A stretch of 64,000 nt of DNA. Source: Asterionellopsis glacialis (Eukaryota; Bacillariophyta; Plagiogrammaphyceae; Rhaphoneidales; Asterionellopsidaceae). Of the stretch, positions 1 to 8,798 are shown piece after piece. How positions within the stretch are numbered: the first letter of the stretch is position 1; each line of letters begins with the position of its first letter. The notes below the pieces were generated by a model. The model searched no databases, was not told where the DNA came from, and saw nothing but the letters and a program-made list of their open reading frames with translations. Both the position numbers and the translations under genes were made by a program. Location: the NCBI GenBank assembly GCA_014885115.2, contig WKLE02001329.1, positions 28,188 to 92,187 on the forward strand, written 5' to 3'.

Positions 1-3000
1 TTTTTTTCTTATCTTTTCGATTTTTCTTATCTTTTCGATTTTTCTTACCCATAGGAGCTCGATTCACTTCTGATAGCGGGATCAGCTCTGGTGGCGGAGG
101 AGCTTGTTTGCCCGTAGGCCATGTCTGTTTTGTAAACCGTAGATTTAGAACCTTTTTAATAGCTCCCATAGGCACTCGGTACGCTGGTGGCGGTGCCAAG
201 AACGACGATGCTTCCATTTCAATGCAACCTAAGTATTGCAGTGAAACGGTCTGTCTCAGGTGAGAGTTTTTCTGATAAAAGCCATTCTCGTAAGTGCGCT
301 CATCAATATTGCTATTGTCTGCAAGCTTCTTCAGCATTATGGTCAAAAGATGACGACTCACAACAGCATCTAGAACAGCATAGACAATTTGAGCCGAGGA
401 AAGCGGTCGCTGTTGCCAATCGGAGCATTGCTCTGTTTTGTCAAGACGCTTGTTCATAGTAATCGCTACAGCCTTTTGAAGGCTGTTGACGTAGTCCTTG
501 CGGTAGTTCGAGTATACACTACGAGCTAACATTTGTACATCGATTACCGATTCAAACAGTCGGAAGCACGGAAGGTGTGGGAATGACATTGCCATTTTTG
601 ACAAATCTTGCCCAATTCCAAACCCTACAATAGCAATGTATTCATTCGCAAACAGCTTTTCTAGCTCAGATGATAACAATGTTTCAATATTTGTCATTTC
701 ATGTTGTGCTATTCGAATCGATGGTTGACATAGTTCTTGTAAATCAACAAGGAAGGCTTGTGTTGGAGTGCTTAGTTGCAATGTTGCCACAGGATTATCA
801 CGTCCCTTGTCACGAGAAGGTTTCCATTCACAATCAAGTCCCCAGGCAAATCGAGCTATGATATCATCAGGTGGGTAACTGATAGACGCATCGATGAATG
901 CTGCATCAGCTCTTTGAACTGCCTCTTCTATAGCTTGTGCCAAAACATGAACACCGTCCATGTCATGCACAACAAATGGATCTTGGGATGGTTTTTCCGT
1001 TGACGTAACGAAAATATCCTTTAATTCAAGGCAATCAAACTTTGTAACATCCACAGTTGGTGGGGATGGGCTTGGACTTTTATTTCGTTTGGTTGAAATA
1101 CCTTTCTTTCCATTTTGTAATCCTGGTCGAATGGTGCGGATATAGGTTGCTGCAGAAGCAGTACTGGTCCCTTCAAGAATATTAGGAGTAGAATCATCCA
1201 TTTGTTGTTTTCCCTTGTCATTGTTATTGTTGTTATTTTTTCTATACTGCATACCTTTGGCGTACCGTATTTCTCGTGTAGTTTGACGAAGACTTCTTGG
1301 AAAACCTATACCGATTGGTAGACCACTTCGGGAATCATATTCAATTGCATTACTTTTGTCTTGCAAAAACTGATGATATGCTCTCAATTCTTCGTCTAGT
1401 TCAGGTGTCCTATTGTCATCATCAATGGAAAATCTCGGATCCAAATCACCATAACGCTTGTGATCTGAATTACTTATTCTATAATTGATAAAGGATCCAC
1501 CCGCTTCCAATTGTTGAGCTTCTATTTTGTATAGCATTTCACATGTAGATGGTTTTAAATGACTAGACGCCATGCTACAGGGTGTCTGACCTTTGTTATT
1601 CACAATGAGGAGATTCGCTTCAAGATCTTGTGCCAGTAACAAAACACAATCATCACGGCATTGCGTCAATGCATAAAATATAGGCGTCTTTCCATAATTA
1701 CCCTCACCTTGACTAATGATATTGACAAGGTCGGGTAGTCCATAGGATTGGCCTGCTTTTACTATCAACCGTACAGATTCTAAATCACCCTTCCACGCAG
1801 CTAAATGTAATGCATTTTTAGTATAATTCCCATCTGTATGACCCCCCACAGTTACAAGATTGGGAAAGTCAGACCCCGCTTCCTGTAAAATTTGACCAAC
1901 TTCGTGTGCCTTTCCTGATTTCCCCGCAGCATCACGAAGTCGTTTAGATAGTGATTTAGGTAGTACACGCAGTTCGGATTGTTCCTTTTTTCTCCCCTTA
2001 GTAGTTGAAATGTTGTTGTTACTACTGTTCGTGTCTCCTCTAACTTTGGTGTTCATCTTTCCATTTTTATTGACCGCATCTTTGTTCACAACTTTTCCAC
2101 TGTCCATGTTGTTGCTGCTGTCCATATGGATACTACCAGTGCTTCTCGGTTGTTGTTTGCCCTCCTTGGGTTGTGTCACAATAGAACATACTGTGCACCG
2201 AGTTGTCTTTTGTGCTACTCGCATAAAATCTGTTGTATTCAATTCAATGTCATACCCTACTGAACCTGATCCAATACTTACGGTAGACGATGACGATGCT
2301 TTTGGAGTAAGGAGTATAGATTCATCCATATACAATGTCAACATTGGAACAATATGACCAAATGGTGGAATAGTTCCTGATGTATATCCTGTTAATCGTT
2401 CCGCTAAATTTGTTTCTGCAAGTTGTATGTCATAGCGTTCGGTTGTTATTGCTGCACCATTCTTGTTGTGATTGAAGGTAGCAGAAGCATGAGTACTACT
2501 TATTATTTGTTGAAGAATTTTTTCATCCACTTTATCAGATACCTTTGTGGCAGTGACAAAGCAAAACTTCTCTTTCTTCTCTTCATCATCGATGATGCTT
2601 TCACCTGCTTGGTTTATATTTTGATCATATATTTTGGTCGCTTCCCATATCAGCGTCTTGACATGTGTTACTGAATCTTTTTCTTGCGTACTACCATCAT
2701 AATGTTGCGAAGGATCGGTAACGACAAGTCGAAAGGGACATTTGTCATTTTGAAGTAATGTACGTAATCGTTGATGGCCATTATAATGCAGGAAGGAATC
2801 ATCCTTTTCTTCTGATGGGTTATATTCTGATAACATTATTGTGGAGATAAAACTTCTCTTGTTGAATTTTCTCAAACGATGATGGTGAGGACTCTTATGA
2901 TTCTTATTACGTTTGATGGTTGTTGGCACAAATGTTGCAGCAGCAGATACAAGAATGACTGTTCCTCTTGTTTCTGCAAAGATACAACAACAACAATAAC

Positions 3001-3121
3001 AAAAAGTCAAGATGAAAGTAGCAGTGCAAAATTGAATAAAGCCAGTCTCGCGTTTTCCTTCTTTTGGGGCCCTATCATTCGTATTAGCAATTTCAAATGA
3101 TTGTTGACAATTTTGAGTCAT
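1..3121 (-). CDS. YbaK-like deacylase / ankyrin / 3'-5' exonuclease fusion protein (C-terminus beyond window)
   Basis: The reverse strand is open from an ATG at 3121-3119 to the left edge, about 1,040 codons with no stop and no need for an intron; an in-frame TGA lies just upstream of the ATG. Residues ~14-75 contain one or two hydrophobic stretches. Residues ~95-310 resemble the YbaK/ProX aminoacyl-tRNA deacylase fold, with the signature GYTSGTIPPFGH at 245-256. A low-complexity linker leads to about two ankyrin repeats (~430-510; NALHLAAWKGDLESVRLIV, then a TPIFYAL repeat). A DEDDy exonuclease domain follows: motif I LDCEW (D763, E765), motif II around D839, motif III WQQRPL...YAVLD (Y914, D918). 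The visible tail is proline- then lysine-rich. Seen: all motifs. Known: YbaK proteins hydrolyse mischarged tRNA; DEDDy domains trim RNA or DNA 3' ends. Inferred: an RNA/tRNA processing or quality-control enzyme. Any 3' exons lie outside the window. Confidence 0.88.
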   Translation of the reverse strand, partial: MTQNCQQSFEIANTNDRAPKEGKRETGFIQFCTATFILTFCYCCCCIFAETRGTVILVSAAATFVPTTIKRNKNHKSPHHHRLRKFNKRSFISTIMLSEYNPSEEKDDSFLHYNGHQRLRTLLQNDKCPFRLVVTDPSQHYDGSTQEKDSVTHVKTLIWEATKIYDQNINQAGESIIDDEEKKEKFCFVTATKVSDKVDEKILQQIISSTHASATFNHNKNGAAITTERYDIQLAETNLAERLTGYTSGTIPPFGHIVPMLTLYMDESILLTPKASSSSTVSIGSGSVGYDIELNTTDFMRVAQKTTRCTVCSIVTQPKEGKQQPRSTGSIHMDSSNNMDSGKVVNKDAVNKNGKMNTKVRGDTNSSNNNISTTKGRKKEQSELRVLPKSLSKRLRDAAGKSGKAHEVGQILQEAGSDFPNLVTVGGHTDGNYTKNALHLAAWKGDLESVRLIVKAGQSYGLPDLVNIISQGEGNYGKTPIFYALTQCRDDCVLLLAQDLEANLLIVNNKGQTPCSMASSHLKPSTCEMLYKIEAQQLEAGGSFINYRISNSDHKRYGDLDPRFSIDDDNRTPELDEELRAYHQFLQDKSNAIEYDSRSGLPIGIGFPRSLRQTTREIRYAKGMQYRKNNNNNNDKGKQQMDDSTPNILEGTSTASAATYIRTIRPGLQNGKKGISTKRNKSPSPSPPTVDVTKFDCLELKDIFVTSTEKPSQDPFVVHDMDGVHVLAQAIEEAVQRADAAFIDASISYPPDDIIARFAWGLDCEWKPSRDKGRDNPVATLQLSTPTQAFLVDLQELCQPSIRIAQHEMTNIETLLSSELEKLFANEYIAIVGFGIGQDLSKMAMSFPHLPCFRLFESVIDVQMLARSVYSNYRKDYVNSLQKAVAITMNKRLDKTEQCSDWQQRPLSSAQIVYAVLDAVVSRHLLTIMLKKLADNSNIDERTYENGFYQKNSHLRQTVSLQYLGCIEMEASSFLAPPPAYRVPMGAIKKVLNLRFTKQTWPTGKQAPPPPELIPLSEVNRAPMGKKNRKDKKNRKDKKK

Positions 3122-4513
3122 GGATGATGAAATATGGATGCCAATCAATCAACTTGGAAACTTGTGTGTGAACTTTTGTGTCTCCTATTTATTACGCGTA
3201 TGGTCTTATGAAGTCTTGCATAAATTAGATTCGATTGTCATCAAATACTATAATGTTCCTGTGTAGCATAGCATCCATGTACCGGTATAAGAGCACATGT
3301 GCTTTCATCATTTTTAGAAACGCATCGCATCGGGATATCTCGATCGGGAGGCAGGGGACAAGGAACACATCACAAACCAACACAGAAAAAGTAGATCTCG
3401 CACCAGCGAACCTCTTGTTTTTTGTAGTGGCTGTTCTAGTAGAGAGCGGACTCCTACATGAATTCTCCGTACCAGCTCTCTAGAGGTCATTGGAATTTAT
3501 TGGGAGTCGGTACTATCGGTGTGGTCCTTTGGCGGACGTATGCTTGCTTTTGTCGGGTTTCATTGCGGTTCAAGGTAGTTTTATTGGTACCCTCGTACTT
3601 CTACCTGGATATCTGTAGAGGGTGCTTCCAAAGGGGGGTTGTCTAAAACTACCTTAAACCGCATGCTGTGCTTGAACCGGAAGTTTCCCGACAAACGAAC
3701 GAATACCATCATAACTTGACCAATTCTTGTCGGTTTATCAAAGTTACTAGCCAAAAAGTTTCGTTTTGTTTCATGCTTCAAGACAGTTACAACACAAGGT
3801 CTTCAATAATAATCTCCCTGGAAAGGACGAAGATTGAAGCTTTTTGGCTTTTTTTCCGAAAAAATAAAAACCAGAAAAAGATTTTGGACGTTAAATTATA
3901 CGTACTCCAGTATATAGAACACTCCCGAGTATGCCGAGATTTTTTCTTGTGCTAGTGTTTTTCTAAGGACAGAAATTTCTGAGAGTTTGTCGTTTTTCGT
4001 TTTGTTTCATACTTCAAGACAGTATGGTGGTAACAACACAGGGTCTTCAATACTGATCTCTCCTGGAAGGGACGAAGCTTTTTGGCTTTTTTTCCGAAAA
4101 AATAAAAACCAGAAAAAGATTTAGGACGTGAAATTCTACGTACTCCAGTATATAGAACACTCCCGAGTATGCCGAGATTTTTTCTTGTGCGTGTTTTTGG
4201 ACCTCTGAGAGTTTGTCGTTTTTTTGGGGGGGAGTGGTGATAACGAGGCCAACACAAGTTCTACGGAGATGCGGTTCAAGGATGTACTACATTTTTTTTG
4301 ACCTTTTTTTTCGAAAAATGGAGTTCTGAGTTCTCTTTCTTGACAAGGGGCCAAATACGCGAATAGAACTAGTCCTCTCTACTAGAGATCCTATTCACAC
4401 CACGGCAGAGGCATGAGACACACGATAGAACGATCTCTAGACGATCACAATCAATTCAAATGGGTTCTCATACCACACGTTTAAAATCATAGAAGCTCTC
4501 TCTAAAAAAAAAA
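3122..4513. promoter_or_regulatory. Divergent intergenic region with repeats, presumed to hold both promoters
   Basis: This 1.4 kb spacer separates the 5' ends of the YbaK-exonuclease gene (-) and the vWA/J-domain gene (+), so both promoters should lie here. No clear TATA box or other element could be fixed by eye. It holds a 20-base imperfect inverted repeat (3564-3583 with 3644-3663), a duplicated block described separately, and CTCTCTAGAGG-type motifs near 3475-3485 and 4370-4390. The short open frames inside it overlap on both strands and look like chance. Confidence 0.45.
3768..4197. repeat. Direct duplication of a ~190 bp block
   Basis: Unit 1 (about 3768-3957) and unit 2 (about 4009-4198) share the same order of blocks: a TTCAAGACAGT start, a GGTCTTCAATA segment, CTTTTTGGCTTTTTTTCCG, an ACGTACTCCAGTATATAG segment, and CCGAGATTTTTTCTTGTGC at the end. 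They differ by small indels and point changes. This is a local tandem-type duplication; no terminal inverted repeats or coding potential were seen. Confidence 0.75.
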
Positions 4514-6751
4514 ATGACTTACGTTGATATTGGAAAGTTCGATCCGCTTGCAAATGGTGGAAACAAACCAAAGCATCCACCAGGGCATTCCTCTACTTCC
4601 CAGTCTGTACCTGCATTGGGACTTGATACCAACCAAGTTCGGTTTCTAGAGCAACAAGGATTTTCTTCTGGTGAGTGAACAATCACATTCATATATGATT
4701 GAAACAGTATGCCCTTTTCGAAGGTGACTTCTGGATCGTTCGAAGAATTTTCATCGTCAGAACTCACGGGTTTTTGTATGCTGACGTCTCCAAACTTCTT
4801 TTAAAGGTCTTATTCGTGCTCTTGATGCAAGTAGGCATAGTCATCCCAGAAGGATATGGATTCTTGACAATAGCATGTCAATGAATGTCAGGGATAGTCA
4901 CCGTATCAGCGGAAATTTTACAAACTTACAAAATATTCCAGCAACAAGATGGGAAGAATTACAGGACTGTGTTGCGTACCATGCCCAAATTTCTGCACTC
5001 TTTCATATGCCAACGAGGTTTGCGGTAAGTTACACTTGTTATCCGCAACGCGTGCAATTCGACTGACGCAATCTCACTATTACTTCTTGTTGTACACACC
5101 AAATTTGTGCAGTTAGTAAACAACCCAGGTAGTGCGGGACCACAATATTTTGGAGTTGCTGAAAATAATTGTTCTACTTCCCAGGAGGTTCAAACTCTCA
5201 AAGCTGTCATGACGAAGGTTCAACCTGGAGGTCCAACACTGCTTTCGGAACAAATCGCCAAGCTCCGCCAATATATTGTATCAATTGCGCCGACGTTAAA
5301 GAATGGTCAAACTATTACTATTGTCTTGGCAACCCAGGGTTTGCCAACAAATGAAATGGGCCAAAGTGGACCGTCTATTGTACAACACTTTGTACAGACG
5401 TTGCGGTCACTAGAGGGATTGCCTGTGTGGATTGTCATAAGGCTTTGTACAGATGAAGAGCAGGTTTTTGACTTTTATAACTCTCTCGATTCTCAAGCCA
5501 ATCTGCCCTGCGATGTACTGGATGATTTCTTCGGAGAATCACTTGAAATATACTTGCGGAATCCTTGGCTTACATACGCACTCCCTTTGCACCGGTTTCG
5601 AGAACTCGGTTCTCGAATCAGCGCATTGGATGCTATTGACGAAAGAGAATTGACTACAACAGAGGTTCGAGACTTGTGCTGTCTGTTGTTCTCTATAGAT
5701 CCTTCTACTCTACCGGATCCTACGAGAAGTTGGGACGCATTCTTTCAAGTAATTTCTGGAGTCGTTGCAGGAGAAAAACATCAATGGAATCCTGTAACTC
5801 GTAAACTTAGCCCTTGGATTAATCTTCACGATCTTAATAATATTTATGGTGTCAAGAAAACAAGTCCTCATCCACAGTTCCCGCTCTTTCACCACCACCA
5901 ACAACCAATATATCAAGAATATTTAGGTGTCCAAAATCCAACTGTCGCGTCCACCCATAGCGCACCTCAACCTCATCAGTCTATACCTGTGCAACAGCCA
6001 CAGAGACCCCTAGGAGGTAAACCGTACCACCAGTCTCACATTCACCAACAGCCCCCTTCTCAACCCTATGCCAACGTTCAATCTGCACAGCAGCAACAGA
6101 AGAAAACACCTCCTCGACCAACTGATACAGCCTATCAGCCCTCACACCAGCAACAGCAACCGGTACCCCCCTCAACAGCAACAGGTACGGGGTATGTTGG
6201 AACCGGTGCATCAGTTCAGACTTCTACCAATATCGCAGATGTTAAGAAACAAATTCTCACTAGTTGGGCTTTAGCCCCCCCTCAATATACATCCCTTAGA
6301 CCAATCGATTACCTCCTTGGTACAGTTCATCAAACATTTCCACCCTCCTTTGGAATTGAGCCACATGAATACTTCCAGAAATGGAAACCCTTTTCATTAG
6401 ACGCTCTCTCCTCAAGGCAGGAAGCAGTTCTCAAACGAGGTACGTTCACTCCATTGCGTCAGATATGGTGAAAATTCAGCTAGAAAGTTGGTTCTACAAG
6501 AGAACAGGATTAATCTATGTTGTCTCTACTCAGCACTGAAATCTTTCTCTAACTCACCCTGACTTTTGATTTTCAAATCCATAAAATTGTATCAATTTAA
6601 TCACTTTTGTAATAACGTAGCGGTTCGCAAAATGAAAGTTTTCCTTCATCCAGACAGACTCCCAAAGGATCTTACTGAAAAACAAACGTTGCTCTGTAAA
6701 ATTTTGTGGGACGTGACTGCTGACGCTTGGGAAGCATTCGGTAAGAGCTAA
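4514..6751 (+). CDS. vWA-domain protein with C-terminal J domain
   Basis: Four exons fit frame and GT-AG rules: 4514-4670, 4807-5024, 5113-6439 and 6621-6751, giving 610 residues. Residues ~66-260 form a von Willebrand A fold: RIWILDNSMSMN supplies the metal-site DxSxS (D73, S75, S77), but the later TDG-type aspartate is replaced (ATQGLP), so metal binding may be altered. Residues ~330-465 are Pro/Gln/His-rich. The C-terminus is J-domain-like with HPD at 577-579 followed by RLPKDLTEKQ and a LWDVTADAWEAF end, resembling the short auxilin-type J domains. Known: HPD loops stimulate Hsp70. Inferred: a cochaperone that brings Hsp70 to a vWA-bound partner. If the third intron were retained the protein would stop at 6471 without the J domain. 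The start is the first ATG after an A-rich stretch. Confidence 0.8.
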
Positions 6752-6785
6752 GCATGCTGTTGTGGCATGTGGATGTTCTGCGCAG

Positions 6786-7162
6786 GCGTTGCGGTTGTTC
6801 ATTGTATTCTCATCCAGGTTGGACAGCATCCTTGCCAACAACGCTACAGAACGGGTCGCTATACTTGGGGCTACCAATTCGACATGTGAACGGCGTACAT
6901 GGGTTCTGCAACAGTGTTCCTCCACTGAAACATCTACAGGTGTAGTCTTTGTCGAAATTATATGTGACGATCAACAATTACTAGAAGCTAATTTTCAATC
7001 CAAAATTGGCCAAACTTTAAAGGGATGAATCAAGAAGAAGCCCTTCAAGACTTGCGGAATCGTTGTTGCAAGTATAAAGAACAATATGAAGAACCAGATG
7101 ATGATACACAATCCTATATCAAACTTTACAATCTCAGTAGTAAATATTGGTCATATAATTAA
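6786..7162 (+). pseudogene. 6-phosphofructo-2-kinase fragment, frameshifted
   Basis: One frame reads a stretch typical of the 6-phosphofructo-2-kinase domain: RVAILGATNSTCERR, then VVFVEIICDDQQLLEANFQ, matching the family's DATNTTRERR and FFVESICDD region. It hits a TGA at 7026. The continuation GMNQEEALQDL...YIKLYNLSSKYW lies in the -1 frame from 7025 to a TAA at 7160-7162, so one base has been lost or gained near 7020. The Walker A N-terminus and the whole bisphosphatase half are absent. It starts at an AG acceptor-like site just after the vWA/J gene, same strand. Most likely a decayed gene fragment; an unrecognised intron around 7020 is less likely because the two frames abut. Confidence 0.65.
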
Positions 7163-8798
7163 CATCTATATTGAATTAAAATACAATAATTTCCTTTTTA
7201 ATTTTTTTCTCATTTTTAATTATTGTATGTGAGTGTAGTTTTTAAAAATCTGATTATATTCCTCTTCTTATTCTCTTCCCCTCCCTTTTCCCTTCCTTTC
7301 CCTAATCTCTCCTCTTCTTTCTCCCCTCCCGGCGCAATCAAGTTGCCAACCACTAACATGGGATGTTCGTCACGCAAACACTCTCTACCAGGTATAATCC
7401 AGAATATCAAGGGGTTTTAGCGGACAAACTGTGATGTCACTGAGTCCTTCCATCGCCGCCCGCCACAAACATTCGTTAGCACATAGGCCATTTCAAAGTT
7501 TTCTTGGAACGGGGTCATACAAAAAAATAATAATAACATAGTAAAAAAGATAGAGCAGTGGTAGTCTAAATGATGGACCATATGTCGAGAATTCTAGACT
7601 AGGATTAGGCTAGTCTTGGATACTCTCAAGCGGTACTCGTAGTCCTACTTTGTTCTTTTCCGGTACTGATTTTATATTTTCTAATGAATTCTTCACCATT
7701 CCAGGGACATAAGTAAGTACGTAGGACTACTTTTTATATATATTACTTTCGTACGTTGTTATTTTGCGACTTTCATTCTGAAGCAAGACTGCTTTTTAAA
7801 AGAATCTGTATCATGATGGGCGGAATGAATACCGTATCTGTAGGACCTACCTACGGTATCAGGTACCCAACGCTCGTAATGAATGTCCATCGGCTGCCGC
7901 ACCAGGTACCAGGCTACCATGTACCAGGTACATATTATAAATCATCTTTATCACCCGTTCTCTGTTACAGGTACTGTACTCTCCCTTTTTTTTAATATAA
8001 TAAAAAAACGTGCCAAAGTGACTATCCATGACCTGACCCAGAAATCGGAGTCATCTTGCAACCCAAACCCTGTTTTTTTAATACTGATTGTACAACAATA
8101 GTTCCAAGCCGCCCGTGCAGGAACCAGATCCCTGCTACCAGGTACTGTACCTCTTGATAGAAGGTATTGGGTAGGAAGTGTACCTGGTACCGGTAAGTAT
8201 GCAGAACCTGGTACCAGGTACAGGCAAAGTACTTACCTGGTACGGGATCAAAGGTACCAGGTATGGCAGGTCCTATTAGTTTCTTTTTTTATTTCTCTTC
8301 AAGTATGAGAGGGCTATTTCTTAGTGTCCACCAGCTTTACCAGGTAATGTTGCCACCTACAATCGTACGATTGAAGGTATGATACTAGATATCAGGTACA
8401 TTTGATATCAATTAATTGTATAAGTAGTGTCCAGGATTATAGAGAATAAAAACGCGCTTATCGACTTCCGACAAGCTGTTTCAACAACTGTGACTTCAGA
8501 AAGACTCAAAAGCACAATTGCAATGCTTGTATTTTAAATACTACCAGGTACCGTCTCACGACTCCCGATTTTTATTCTTGGACCCATAGAGTCATACAGA
8601 AGACGCGTTGGATTTACCTTCTTCATAAAAATTCCTCTATTCAATTATTTCTACTCCGTTCCTTTATTATTCATTGCTGCATTGCCGCGCCTCACGCCTC
8701 GAGGACCCTGCCATGTACGTTTATTTTTGACTCATCAGTTTTAATGAAGAGAGTACAAAAAGACAGTCTTTGAAGTTATCTGATACATAATATATTGT
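7163..8798. other. Intergenic region with pyrimidine tract and GGTACC-type motifs
   Basis: No gene is supported here. 7259-7330 is a nearly pure C/T tract on the + strand. From ~7836 onward, motifs of the type ACCAGGTACC, TACCTGGTACC and GTACCAGGTAC recur (dense at 7836-7935 and 8130-8275). Short open frames are explained by chance. The promoter of the 987-residue gene should lie near the right end but no clear element was identified. Confidence 0.6.
8130..8275. repeat. Cluster of GGTACC / ACCAGGTAC palindromic motifs
   Basis: Within ~145 bases there are about eight occurrences of near-palindromes built on GGTACC or CAGGTAC (for example CTGGTACCAGGTACAGG). The same vocabulary recurs in other intergenic spacers of the window and is rare inside coding exons. 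Confidence 0.7.

Noticed and set aside
6554..6925. 123-codon reverse-strand open frame
   Set aside because: It lies antisense to the J-domain exon and the phosphofructokinase fragment and has no motif.
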